A stretch of DNA of 64,000 bases from DATFYM01 sp035315065 (lineage in GTDB: Bacteria; Acidobacteriota; Terriglobia; UBA7540). Numbering within the stretch: the first letter of the stretch is position 1; each line of letters starts with the position of its first letter. The notes under the pieces were generated by a model that was not told the origin of the DNA, ran no database searches, and was given only the letters and a program-made list of their open reading frames with translations. The stretch covers positions 1-64,000 of the forward strand of contig DATFYM010000044.1 of the NCBI GenBank assembly GCA_035315065.1, written 5' to 3'. A program made the position numbers and the translations under genes. This document shows positions 7,519-15,640 of the stretch, in pieces.

Positions 7519-8736
7519 ATGACCAGCACCACTCCTGTTCATGCTTCCGATCTCGTCGGGTTCAGCCGGCTGGCTCTTGACGCCACCGCGGGACTGGCTG
7601 ACTTGGTAGAGGCCATGCACTCCACCATCGCTCGGGCTCCTGGCATCCTCGACAGGCCCGCGCCAGGACCCGCGAACGGCACTGCGGGTCTGGTTTACGA
7701 GACCGTGCGCGCGGTGACCAGGTTGGTGGGTGGCGGCGTTGATGCCATCTTCGGGCCAGTCATCCACGTGCCAGGCGGCAGGCATTTGTCGCCCGAACGG
7801 GAAGCCGTGCTGGCGGCGCTGAACGGCGTGATGGGCGACTACCTGGCTGCCACTGACAACCCGCTCGCCATTTCTATGCGCCTGCGCCGAAACGGCCGGC
7901 CCTTAACCCTCGAACGAAAGGCTCTGGCTGCCGCGACTCCCAAGTTAACCAGCAAGCTCCTCGTGCTGGTGCATGGCCTGTGCATGAACGATCTACAATG
8001 GACGCGGGACGGGCACAACCATGGAAAGGCGCTGGCCCGTGAGCTGGGATTCGCACCCGTCCATCTGCACTACAACACCGGTTTGCACGTCTCTGCCAAC
8101 GGGCGTGCATTTGCCGATTTGATGGAGGCTCTTGTCAAGCAATGGCCCGTACCATTGCGGGAGTTGGCGATCGTTGCCCATAGCGTGGGAGGGCTGGTGT
8201 CCCGAAGTGCCTATTACTACGGCACGGCAGCAGGTCACCTTTGGTCGCGACATCTGCGCAAGCTCGTCTTCCTCGGCACCCCGCACCATGGTTCGGTGGT
8301 GGAGCGTGGCGGCAACTGGGTGAACGTCATGTTGGGCCTAAGCCCATACAGTGAGCCTCTCGCGCGGCCGGGCAAGATCCGCAGCGCCGGCATCACCGAC
8401 CTGCGGTACGGCAATTTGCTCGACGAAGACTGGGAAGGAATCGATCGCTTCGAGCATTCGGGAGACCTACGGCACCCAGTACCCCTACCGAAAGGAGTAC
8501 GATGTTACACCATTGCCGCGACCACTGGGAAGAAGGTGGGCAACCGTTTTGGCGAGCTTCTCGGGGACGGACTGGTGCCCCTCAACAGCGCCTTGGGTCG
8601 CCATAAGGATCCCAGATTCACCTTGTCGTTTGCCAAATCCCGAGAGTGGGTTGGCTATGGCATGAACCACTGGGACCTGCTCAGTCATCCGGCAGTGTAC
8701 AAACAGATCAGGCACTGGCTCGCGTCTGAAAGTTAG
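7519..8736 (+). CDS. Alpha/beta-hydrolase, lipase/esterase-like
   Basis: The fold core begins near residue 150 with LLVLVHGLCMNDLQW, the oxyanion strand and loop. The nucleophile elbow is AHSVGGLVSRSAYY (about residues 221-234), a GxSxG variant with Ala first. LVFLGTPHHGSVVERGG follows, typical of PGAP1-like and triacylglycerol lipases. The likely catalytic histidine is in GMNHWDLLSHPAVY near the end. The first 140 residues form a helical extension that I do not recognise; no signal peptide is present. The substrate is unknown. It is flanked by a gene-free stretch upstream and a repeat downstream, so it is probably monocistronic. Confidence 0.8.
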   Translation: MTSTTPVHASDLVGFSRLALDATAGLADLVEAMHSTIARAPGILDRPAPGPANGTAGLVYETVRAVTRLVGGGVDAIFGPVIHVPGGRHLSPEREAVLAALNGVMGDYLAATDNPLAISMRLRRNGRPLTLERKALAAATPKLTSKLLVLVHGLCMNDLQWTRDGHNHGKALARELGFAPVHLHYNTGLHVSANGRAFADLMEALVKQWPVPLRELAIVAHSVGGLVSRSAYYYGTAAGHLWSRHLRKLVFLGTPHHGSVVERGGNWVNVMLGLSPYSEPLARPGKIRSAGITDLRYGNLLDEDWEGIDRFEHSGDLRHPVPLPKGVRCYTIAATTGKKVGNRFGELLGDGLVPLNSALGRHKDPRFTLSFAKSREWVGYGMNHWDLLSHPAVYKQIRHWLASES

Positions 8737-8771
8737 TTACAGTCCTAGATTTTAGTTCCCGATTATGGTTC

Positions 8772-8862
8772 GCAGTGGCTAGTGGCGAGTGGTTAGTGGT
8801 AGACAGAAAGACAGAGAGGGCTCTTGCTAGCCACTGGCCACTGACCGCTAGACACTGCCGAC
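8772..8862. repeat. Paired-arm repeat, GTGGCTAGTGGCGAGTGG family
   Basis: The left arm has AGTGGC/AGTGGTTAGTGG words; the right arm has CCACTGGCCACTGACC words. It lies between the lipase-like gene and the serine hydrolase. A related set of CGTCACTCGTCACTG words is at 49388-49425. Confidence 0.65.
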
Positions 8863-8986
8863 TCTACCGGCTTGGTGATGGCCCCGTAATACTGAAAGTT
8901 CTTCCAGAACTCGGGCCGAACTCTGGCGCAAGCCGCGGCAGACGTAGATGTCGGGATGATGAATCTGCACGGTTACAAAAGGGAGT

Positions 8987-10573
8987 GTGAGGTCCTCCAA
9001 TCTCTCCGGACCTGCGAAAACTGTGGATTGCCTCCGCTGCGTCCTCGTTGTCCTGCTCCTTTCTTCCGCGCCGGCTTTCAGCGCGGACACCGGGAACATC
9101 GCGGCGCGGCAGGATTACGCCGCGGTAGCGGCCGCGCTCACGCAATTCATCCAGCAGGAGCTGACCCAGAAGCAACTCCCGGCGCTTTCGATCGCGATGG
9201 TGGATGGCCACGAGATTGTCTGGGCGCAAGGCTTCGGATACGCCGATCCCAAGAAGAAGACTCCCGCCACGGCCGAGACAGTGTACCGGGTTGGCTCGGT
9301 GTCCAAGCTCTTCACCGCCATCGGCGTGATGCAGCTTGTGGAGCGCGGCCAGTTGAACCTCGACGCGCCCATCGAGAAGGTCTTGCCGGACTTCCATCCT
9401 CCGAACCCTTTCGGCACGCCGATCACGTTGCGCGACTTGATGTCGCACCGCTCCGGATTGGTGCGTGAGCCTCCCGACGGCAGTTCCTTCGACGCGCGTC
9501 CGCCATTGCTCGCCGACGTAGTCCGCAGCCTCAACAGCACCGACCTTGTTTATGCGCCAGGCACGCGAACCAAGTACTCGAATGCCGGAGCCACGGTCGC
9601 TGATTTTGCGCTCGAGCAGAAAACCGGCGAACCGTTCGCCGAGTACGTCGAGCGCCACGTGCTCCGGCCCATGGGGCTCCAGATGAGCGGCTTCGAGCCC
9701 GCGCCGCAACTCGCCGGTGGCCGCGCTAAAGGGTTCATGTGGACGTACGACGGGCGTGTGTTTCCGGCACCCACGTTTTCGCCGGGCCCGGTGCCGGCTG
9801 AGGGCCTGGACAGCACCGTGGCCGACCTCGGCCGTTTCATCACCGTGCTCCTCGACGGGGGGCGCGGTCCGGGTGGGCAGGTGCTGAAACCGGAAACACT
9901 GCGCGACATGGAGACACCTCGTCTCGATCAGCACAGCGTCCTGACGCCTTTCGGCATCGGCTTCGCCCTCGGTTCCCTCGACGGTCACCGCGTGGTGGGC
10001 CACGACGGCGCCATCTATGGTTTTGCCACGTCGCTCGAAGCTCTCCCGGACGACCGGCTTGGCGCCGTCGCCGTCACCACCATGGACAGCGCCAACGCCG
10101 TAACTGATCGCATCGTCCATGAGGCACTGGCGTCGAATGCTGGCCGCCCGCGCGCGCCGACCTTTGCCGGAACTCTTCCCCTCGAAGCCCGTGGAGCCGG
10201 ATCTGGCTCGCCGCATGGAAGGCCGCTACGTCCATTTGGGCGAGAGCATCATGGATCTCGAGGAGCGCCAGGGCAAGCTCACGATGCTTCCGGCCCGTCG
10301 CGGCTATCAAACCGAACTGCGCCGACTTGGCAACCATCTGATCGTCGACGACCGGCTCGCTTACGGAGAGGAATTCCTGCCCCAAGAAGACGCGATCCAA
10401 ACCGGGCTCTACCAGTTGGAGCGCCGCGACATACCCAAACCCGATCCCGCGCCGGACCAGTGGGCGGGGCTTATCGGCGAATATGGCTGGGATTACGATA
10501 CGCTTTACATTTTGGAGAAGGATGGAAAGCTCACTGCGCTTATCGAGTGGTTCGAGTACGACCTGCTTACTGA
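8987..10573 (+). CDS. Beta-lactamase-fold serine hydrolase, 5' part of a frameshifted fusion gene
   Basis: The protein starts with a signal peptide (VLVVLLLSSAPAFSA) and carries the class C beta-lactamase/DD-peptidase core. SVSK (RVGSVSKLFTA, about residue 104) provides the nucleophile. YSNAG (about 198-202) is the YxN box. HDG in VVGHDGAIYG (about 343) replaces KTG. It should act on D-Ala peptides, peptidoglycan or esters in the envelope. Homology ends near 10135; the frame then runs on to 10573 as a non-homologous tail. Moving +1 between 10134 and 10145 joins it smoothly to the next frame (EALAS then MLAARARRPLPELFP). I take this as one ancestral gene broken by a one-base insertion, a sequencing error, or less likely recoding. 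The start is GTG 8987 with AAAAGGGAG upstream. Confidence 0.75.
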   Translation: MRSSNLSGPAKTVDCLRCVLVVLLLSSAPAFSADTGNIAARQDYAAVAAALTQFIQQELTQKQLPALSIAMVDGHEIVWAQGFGYADPKKKTPATAETVYRVGSVSKLFTAIGVMQLVERGQLNLDAPIEKVLPDFHPPNPFGTPITLRDLMSHRSGLVREPPDGSSFDARPPLLADVVRSLNSTDLVYAPGTRTKYSNAGATVADFALEQKTGEPFAEYVERHVLRPMGLQMSGFEPAPQLAGGRAKGFMWTYDGRVFPAPTFSPGPVPAEGLDSTVADLGRFITVLLDGGRGPGGQVLKPETLRDMETPRLDQHSVLTPFGIGFALGSLDGHRVVGHDGAIYGFATSLEALPDDRLGAVAVTTMDSANAVTDRIVHEALASNAGRPRAPTFAGTLPLEARGAGSGSPHGRPLRPFGREHHGSRGAPGQAHDASGPSRLSNRTAPTWQPSDRRRPARLRRGIPAPRRRDPNRALPVGAPRHTQTRSRAGPVGGAYRRIWLGLRYALHFGEGWKAHCAYRVVRVRPAY

Positions 10574-11393
10574 GGAATCGCGGGACGTTTTTCGCTTCCC
10601 CGACGACGGGCTTTACGATCACGAGCCGGCCGTGTTTAAGCGCGACGCCAAGGGCTACGCCACTGAAGTGCGCATCGGCGGAGTCGCCTTCAAGCGGCGG
10701 CCGATCGCCGGGCCGACCTCAGGAGAAGCAGGTCCGGTGTTCCGCATCCAACCGCTCAAGCCGGTCGATGAGCTGCGCCGCCAAGCTCTTGCTTCCCGTC
10801 CGCCGCCGGAGTCGGGCGAATTCCTCAAGCCGGACCTCGTCGAGCTGGTGAAGCTCGATCCCAGCATCAAGCTTGACATTCGTTATGCCTCCACGCGCAA
10901 CTTCCTGAGCGCGCCGATGTACCAGGAGGCCCGCGCCTTCATGCAGCGGCCCGCGGCGGAAGCGGTGGTCCGAGCCAATCGCAAGCTCAAGGCGCTCGGC
11001 TACGGCCTGCTCATTCACGATGCCTACCGGCCGTGGTACGTCACCAAAATGTTCTGGGACGCGACCCCCGACGAGGATCACATCTTCGTCGCCAACCCGC
11101 AGGAAGGCTCGCGCCACAATCGCGGCTGCGCCGTTGACCTCACCCTCTTCGACCTTAAGACCGGCCAGCCGGTTCCGATGGTGGGCGGCTACGACGAGAT
11201 GTCCGAGCGGTCGTACCCGTTTTATCCCGGCGGCACCTCGCTCCAGCGCTGGGATCGTCGGCTGCTGCGCCACACCATGGAGGCAGAAGGCTTCACCGTC
11301 TACGACTTTGAGTGGTGGCACTTCGACTACAAGGGCTGGCGAAGGTACCCGATCCTGAACTTGAGGTTTGATGAGATCAGGAGTAGAAAGTAG
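10119..11393 (+). CDS. ddpX: D-alanyl-D-alanine dipeptidase (VanX/DdpX, M15), 3' part of the fusion gene
   Basis: Hydrolyses D-Ala-D-Ala. The N-terminal 200 residues (MEGRYVHLGESIMDLEERQG and onward) look like the beta-barrel tail of serine hydrolases. From about residue 245 the M15 peptidase appears: KLDIRYASTRNF, LLIHDAYRP, the zinc site SRHNRGCAVDLTLF (about 333-346) and the catalytic EWWHF (about 402-406). All zinc and catalytic residues are present. No ribosome-binding site fits ATG 10119, which supports translation as the tail of the preceding frame. Together the two frames would give an exported protein of roughly 800 residues with a serine and a metal active site, both directed at D-Ala ends. 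The stop codon lies in the GAGTAG/GGGAATAGG repeat. Confidence 0.85.
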   Translation: MRHWRRMLAARARRPLPELFPSKPVEPDLARRMEGRYVHLGESIMDLEERQGKLTMLPARRGYQTELRRLGNHLIVDDRLAYGEEFLPQEDAIQTGLYQLERRDIPKPDPAPDQWAGLIGEYGWDYDTLYILEKDGKLTALIEWFEYDLLTEESRDVFRFPDDGLYDHEPAVFKRDAKGYATEVRIGGVAFKRRPIAGPTSGEAGPVFRIQPLKPVDELRRQALASRPPPESGEFLKPDLVELVKLDPSIKLDIRYASTRNFLSAPMYQEARAFMQRPAAEAVVRANRKLKALGYGLLIHDAYRPWYVTKMFWDATPDEDHIFVANPQEGSRHNRGCAVDLTLFDLKTGQPVPMVGGYDEMSERSYPFYPGGTSLQRWDRRLLRHTMEAEGFTVYDFEWWHFDYKGWRRYPILNLRFDEIRSRK

Positions 11394-11512
11394 GGAATAG
11401 GGAGTAGGGCAGACAGTTTTTTCCTACTTCCCACTCCCTACTCGCCACTCTCATTCCCCCACTCCCGATCCCCTACTCCCTATTCCCGATTCCCTACTCC
11501 GTATTCCTTTTG
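11383..11512. repeat. Paired-arm repeat, AGTAGGGAATAGGG family
   Basis: The left arm (GAGTAGAAAGTAGGGAATAG) overlaps the end of the dipeptidase gene; the right arm is a long run of ACTCCCTACTC/CCCTATTCCC words. It supplies the dipeptidase stop codon. The same family recurs at 15518-15640. Confidence 0.8.
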
Positions 11513-11599
11513 ATTAGACTTGCACGGGAACGCGAGCCTGCCTATACTGTAAAGGCCGACGGGACCTCGCGGCAACGACTGCGGGAACAGAACGGTACC

Positions 11600-11676
11600 G
11601 GGCCTGTAGCTCAGGTGGCTAGAGCGCACCCCTGATAAGGGTGAGGTCGGTAGTTCAACTCTACCCAGGCCCACCA
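11600..11676 (+). tRNA. tRNA-Ile (GAU)
   Basis: A full cloverleaf can be drawn: acceptor GGGCCTG/CAGGCCC, D-arm GCTC/GAGC, anticodon stem CACCC/GGGTG with loop CTGATAA (anticodon GAT at 11634-11636), T-arm GGTAG/CTACC with TTCAACT loop, discriminator A, and an encoded CCA end at 11674-11676. It stands alone, not within an rRNA operon. Confidence 0.97.
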
Positions 11677-11724
11677 ACTTCAAGCGATCGATCCAACCTG
11701 CGTCGAATCCATCATGGGCGGATG

Positions 11725-11749
11725 GTGGCGCCCTGAATGGCGGCGCCAC
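11725..11749 (+). terminator. Possible terminator hairpin after tRNA-Ile
   Basis: GTGGCGCC (11725-11732) and GGCGCCAC (11742-11749) are perfect complements with a nine-base loop, followed only by TTTC. It lies between the tRNA and the convergent DinB-family gene and could serve either strand. The T-run is weak. Confidence 0.4.
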
Positions 11750-11759
11750 TTTCACAGAG

Positions 11760-12368
11760 TCACTTGCCATCGTGCCTGATCTCTTGTATCTGCTCGGCAT
11801 GGCGGTGTTCATGAAAGGCAACGACGCTGAGCCAACCGGCTCCGGTCAGCATTCCGACGGCGTCAAAGGGATGAGGCGCCGAGACGCAAAGCAGGTCGGG
11901 GTAGGGCACGGAGCGGACCACGTCGAGAAGCGCTTGGCGCGACTGGCCCAGCAGCTCGATTCCTGCCGCCAGCGCGGGGGCCTGAGTTGGCTCCGCAAAC
12001 GAGGGCGCCTTCATTTTGGGCTCGCGGATTCCGACCAATCGTGCCACCCGCTCCCACTCGGTGCGGAGTTGCTCTTCGACCGCAGGCTGGTGGCGATCAG
12101 CGGAGGCGAGTCTCTTTCTCAGCAGCCTGGCGATTGACTTCTCGACTAGATGCAGGTGGTAAACGATCTCCGCCACCGACCATTCGTCCGTCGTGGCGCC
12201 GGCCCTAAGGCCGGAGTCTATCCCTGCCGGGCTGGCTACAGGCGCGCACGCCAGGCTAAGGCCCGGCTCTCCAGTGATGGCATCGATCGCGCGCAGCAAG
12301 GCCGCACGAGTTTCTGCCATTTGCGTCAGGCGCGTATCGACGTTGGTTGGAAACTCCGGGAACGCCAT
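11760..12368 (-). CDS. DinB-family protein (putative metal-dependent four-helix bundle)
   Basis: The protein has about 202 residues, with the DinB-like four-helix layout: a first-helix TEWSVAEIVYHL-like segment (residues about 80-92, with the metal-binding His of YHLHLVEKS) and the C-terminal FHEHRHAEQIQEI histidine pair. Members include thiol transferases and many proteins of unknown function. The start is ATG 12368, chosen because GAAGGGAC precedes it; the frame opens at 12386 and would overlap the regulator's stop. It is the last gene of a minus-strand run with the NtrC-type regulator, so probably co-transcribed. No function beyond the family can be given. Confidence 0.7.
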   Translation of the reverse strand: MAFPEFPTNVDTRLTQMAETRAALLRAIDAITGEPGLSLACAPVASPAGIDSGLRAGATTDEWSVAEIVYHLHLVEKSIARLLRKRLASADRHQPAVEEQLRTEWERVARLVGIREPKMKAPSFAEPTQAPALAAGIELLGQSRQALLDVVRSVPYPDLLCVSAPHPFDAVGMLTGAGWLSVVAFHEHRHAEQIQEIRHDGK

Positions 12369-12382
12369 GTCGCCAGGTCCCT

Positions 12383-13771
12383 TCAAGCTCGCTTGATCCC
12401 GAACTTCTCCAGCCGATACTGCAAGGTCCGGAAAGTCATACCGAGCAACTGCGCGGCGCGGGTGATGTTGCCATTCGTGCGCTCGAGTGCCTCCATGATC
12501 TTAGCTTTTTCGTGTTCTTCCCAGGACCCTTCGGAGATGATGGGCTTAGGGCTGCCCTCGGCCAGCGCCGGGGCTGCCGCCCCGTCCGGGGCAATCGAAA
12601 TGGAAGCTCCGGCGCCACCGGCGGTTACGACTTCCGCGGCCGGCGCCAGAATCTCCGGCGGCAGGTCGCGCAGTTCGACGTAATCGGTTTCCCCCAGGAG
12701 CGCAGCCCGTTCGATCGCCCACTCGAGTTGGCGGATATTGCCCGGCCAGGGGTAAGTCTCGAGTGCTTCCAGCGCTTCGTCGGTAAAGCCGCGCAGCTCG
12801 CGGCCTGAGGCTAGCGCCGCCTTGCGCATGAAGTGCTCCGCCAGTTCCTTAATGTCGTCGCGCCGGCCCCGCAGCGGCGGGCAAACGATAGGGATCACCT
12901 TCAACCGATAGTAGAGATCCTCGCGGAACTTGCTCTCTTTGAGCAGTTGCTCCAAGTTCTTGTTAGTGGCAGCCACGATGCGAACGTCCACCTTGATCGC
13001 CTCCGTACCGCCCACGCGCATCACCTCGCGCTCTTGCAGGACGCGCAGGATCTTGGCCTGCATGCCGAGGGTGGTGTCGCCGATCTCGTCGAGGAAGAGC
13101 GTGGAATGGTGGGCGCGCTCGAACAATCCCTTCTTCTGCTGGTGAGCATCGGTGAAGGCGCCTTTCTCGTGGCCGAAAAGCTCGCTTTCGAGCAGGGTCT
13201 CGGTGAGGGACGCGCAGTTGACAGCCAGAAACGGCCTTTCGCGCCGCGGGCTGAAGTTGTGGATCTGACGCGCCACCAGTTCCTTGCCCGTGCCGCTCTC
13301 GCCCAGGATCAGCACGGTGTGCAACGTCGGCGCCACCTTCAGGATCAGCCGGATCATAGTCCGGATGGCTTGTGAATCACCGATGATGGTCCGCTTGAGG
13401 GTGGCCAGACGATCGAAGACTTCCGCTACAACTCCGAGCAACCGGTCACGATCGACAGGCTTTTCGAGATACTGGTAGACGCCCTTTTTGGTGGCCTCGA
13501 TGGCCGACTGAATGGAGGGATAGCCGGTAATGAGGATAACCGCCACGGTCGGGTCCGCCGCCATGATCTCGCTCAGCAGTTGAACGCCTGTCATGCCGGT
13601 GAGGTTCAGGTCGGTGATGACAAGGTCGAAGCGCTTCTGGGCGAGCAAGTGCATCGCCACCTCGCCGCTCGGAGCGGTTTCGGCGCGGTAGCCCTCGTCC
13701 TCGAGGATGTCGTGGTAGATATCCCGCTGGCGTTCCTCGTCGTCGACTACCAGAATAGATCCCTTAGACAT
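12383..13771 (-). CDS. Sigma-54-dependent two-component response regulator (NtrC family)
   Basis: The domains in order are a receiver (residues 1-120, phospho-acceptor Asp in LVITDLNLTG), an AAA+ ATPase (about 138-365; Walker A GESGTGKE, Walker B LFLDEIGD), and a Fis-type helix-turn-helix at the C-terminus (GNITRAAQLLGMTFRTLQYR). It should activate sigma-54 promoters when phosphorylated by the kinase encoded just upstream. The sigma-54 contact loop, normally GAFTGA, reads GAFTDA here (about residue 202), a rarer variant. At 462 residues it has normal size. The histidine kinase ends 170 bases upstream, with a repeat between them, and the DinB gene starts at its stop codon. Confidence 0.92.
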   Translation of the reverse strand: MSKGSILVVDDEERQRDIYHDILEDEGYRAETAPSGEVAMHLLAQKRFDLVITDLNLTGMTGVQLLSEIMAADPTVAVILITGYPSIQSAIEATKKGVYQYLEKPVDRDRLLGVVAEVFDRLATLKRTIIGDSQAIRTMIRLILKVAPTLHTVLILGESGTGKELVARQIHNFSPRRERPFLAVNCASLTETLLESELFGHEKGAFTDAHQQKKGLFERAHHSTLFLDEIGDTTLGMQAKILRVLQEREVMRVGGTEAIKVDVRIVAATNKNLEQLLKESKFREDLYYRLKVIPIVCPPLRGRRDDIKELAEHFMRKAALASGRELRGFTDEALEALETYPWPGNIRQLEWAIERAALLGETDYVELRDLPPEILAPAAEVVTAGGAGASISIAPDGAAAPALAEGSPKPIISEGSWEEHEKAKIMEALERTNGNITRAAQLLGMTFRTLQYRLEKFGIKRA

Positions 13772-13782
13772 AGTTTTCTAGA

Positions 13783-13970
13783 AGAGTCGAAAGTCGAAAG
13801 TCAAGGAGACAGAAGACAGGAGACAGAATAAAGAACCCCCTGACTGCCAGCTCTTATGGCTCCCGAATTCTCTCGCCTCCCTGGCGAGCCGAGCTTCCTC
13901 TTATTCTGGCTTCTGTCTTCTGACTCCTGACTTTCTACTCTTAACTTTTGACTTTCAACTCCTGCCTTCC
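13783..13970. repeat. Paired-arm repeat, GAAAGTC/GACAGAAGACAGGAG words
   Basis: The left arm has GTCGAAAGTC and GACAGAAGACAGGAGAC; the right arm has CTGTCTTCTGACTCCTGACTTTC and TTTTGACTTTCAACTCC. It separates the regulator and kinase genes and supplies the kinase stop codon (TAA in AAAGTTAAGAGT, read on the minus strand). Confidence 0.75.
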
Positions 13971-15488
13971 CACTTCGACTCCTTGTGGCAGCGGGAGCTC
14001 AACCACCATCTGCGTACCGGGGCCGTCACCGCCGTCGACATAGATACGCCCGCCGTGGTCTTCCACGATCTTCTTGGTGATGGCCAAGCCCAGGCCGAAG
14101 CCGGTGGTCTTGGTGGAAAAGAAAGGGCTAAACACTTTTTCGCGCTCCTGGGCGGGAATGCCGGGACCCGTGTCCGCGACGCGCAACTCGAGAAAGCCAG
14201 AGGTGCTCAGGGTGGCGTCACCGCGCGACCCATTACCGGAGACACTGCGCGCGCTGATGTGAATCTCGCCCCCCAACGGCATGGCCTGAATCGCGTTGGT
14301 AAGAATGTTGAGGAAGCAGGTCTTGATCTGCCCCGCGTCCACCTGAAGGGTTGGCCATTCGTCCGGAAGTGCGGTGCTAATGCGGATGCCCTGCGCGTGG
14401 GCTTGTTTCTCCACCATTGCCGCCGCTTCCTGAAGCGTGATGCGGAGATCGCAGGGCGCGAGTGCCGGAGGCTCCTGCCGGCCCGCCAGAACGTTGTTCA
14501 CCAGGCGGTTCAGGCGAGAGATCTCATCCTTGATGTTGGCAATGTTGCGTTGGAGTTCACGCGCCGCCCGGTCGTCGCCACCACCATGCTTGGCGCGGAT
14601 CTGGTCGACGCTAAGGTTGAGAAAGTTCAGCGAATTGCGGACCTCGTGGGCCACGGTGGCGGCAAAACGGCCCAGCAACGACGTCTTCTCCGCCTCGTTC
14701 AGACGCTCCTGCAGTTGCCGGTTTTCGCGCAGCCGCCCCACCATGTGGTTGAAAGTCTCCGCTAACCGCGCCATCTCGTCGGCGCCCGTTACCGGCAGCG
14801 ACACCTCAAGATTGCCCTGCGCCACCCGGTTAGCGGCGCGCACGAGCGCATCAATGGGCTTCGTGAACAAAAAGCCCAGATACACGACGACGAACATCCC
14901 CGCCAACATCGCGGCAAGAATCCACAGCGATCTCAATAGGTAAGTTCGGCGCATGAAATCATCAACCTGATCGTAGACGCCGTGCAGCACCATATAGCCG
15001 ATCACCTTATTGTTGTCGACGACGGGAAACTGAACCTGGAAGGGGGTGGTGGCCGACTTCGGGTCAACATCAATCTCCGGGAAGCTCGCATTGAACTTGG
15101 GCGGTGTCTGCGTCTCTTTGACCTTTGCCTGCCTTTTGATGGGGAGCTTCTTGTTCAACTGATGAGGGTCCGTGCTTGCCTGCACGTCGCCGGTGGGCGA
15201 GATGGCGTCGACTCTCAGCCCGGCTTTCTTCAGCTCGTCGGTGTACTGTTGCAGGATCTGCTTGGGGTCGGCGTTGGCCTCAGAGGGTGGGCGCGTCACC
15301 TGCTCAATCTTAAGCAGATCCGTGGTAATGCCGGAGACGTACTCCTTAATGCGCTCCGCCTGGCGCACATAAGTCGCAAAGAGGATGGCGCTCGTGAAAG
15401 CCATGGTGATAAACATCACCAGCGCCAGCCGGGTGCGAAGCCGAAGTTGGCTCAGCGGATTTTTCAACGTTCTTTTCGGCCCGACCAC
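13941..15488 (-). CDS. Membrane sensor histidine kinase
   Basis: The layout is a first membrane helix (about residues 19-41), an extracytoplasmic sensor domain (about 42-185) with a PQVPF-like strand region, and a second helix (about 187-212). A HAMP linker (KPIDALVRAANRVAQGN), a HisKA domain with H-box TVAHEVRNSLNF (His about 278) and an ATPase domain with N-box CFLNILTNAIQAM, G1 VADTGPGI and G2 GFGLGLAITKK follow. It phosphorylates the NtrC-type regulator encoded downstream. The sensor domain resembles a double-PAS/Cache-like fold only vaguely and the signal is unknown. The HD-GYP gene ends 125 bases upstream on the same strand, pointing to a shared regulatory unit. The stop codon falls within a repeat arm. 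Confidence 0.92.
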   Translation of the reverse strand: MVGPKRTLKNPLSQLRLRTRLALVMFITMAFTSAILFATYVRQAERIKEYVSGITTDLLKIEQVTRPPSEANADPKQILQQYTDELKKAGLRVDAISPTGDVQASTDPHQLNKKLPIKRQAKVKETQTPPKFNASFPEIDVDPKSATTPFQVQFPVVDNNKVIGYMVLHGVYDQVDDFMRRTYLLRSLWILAAMLAGMFVVVYLGFLFTKPIDALVRAANRVAQGNLEVSLPVTGADEMARLAETFNHMVGRLRENRQLQERLNEAEKTSLLGRFAATVAHEVRNSLNFLNLSVDQIRAKHGGGDDRAARELQRNIANIKDEISRLNRLVNNVLAGRQEPPALAPCDLRITLQEAAAMVEKQAHAQGIRISTALPDEWPTLQVDAGQIKTCFLNILTNAIQAMPLGGEIHISARSVSGNGSRGDATLSTSGFLELRVADTGPGIPAQEREKVFSPFFSTKTTGFGLGLAITKKIVEDHGGRIYVDGGDGPGTQMVVELPLPQGVEVGRQELKVKS

Positions 15489-15517
15489 GGCCGCCTCGCT
15501 TTATTAGATGCCCCAAT

Positions 15518-15640
15518 CAGGGAGTAGGGAGTAGGGAATAGGGAGTAGGGAAGAACCCCCCGTCACTCCCTGCTCCGTTCGACTCGCCACTTGCCACTTT
15601 TTTCCCGACTCCCTACTCCCGACTTCCTACTCCCTGTCTT
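15518..15640. repeat. Paired-arm repeat, AGTAGGGAATAGGG family (second copy)
   Basis: The left arm is GGGAGTAGGGAGTAGGGAATAGGG; the right arm has CACTCCCTGCTCC and GACTCCCTACTCC. It belongs to the same family as 11383-11512. It contains the last codons and TAG stop of the HD-GYP gene. Confidence 0.8.

Noticed and set aside
8864..10216. Minus-strand open frame of 450 codons
   Set aside because: Shadow of the serine hydrolase; composition typical of antisense frames.
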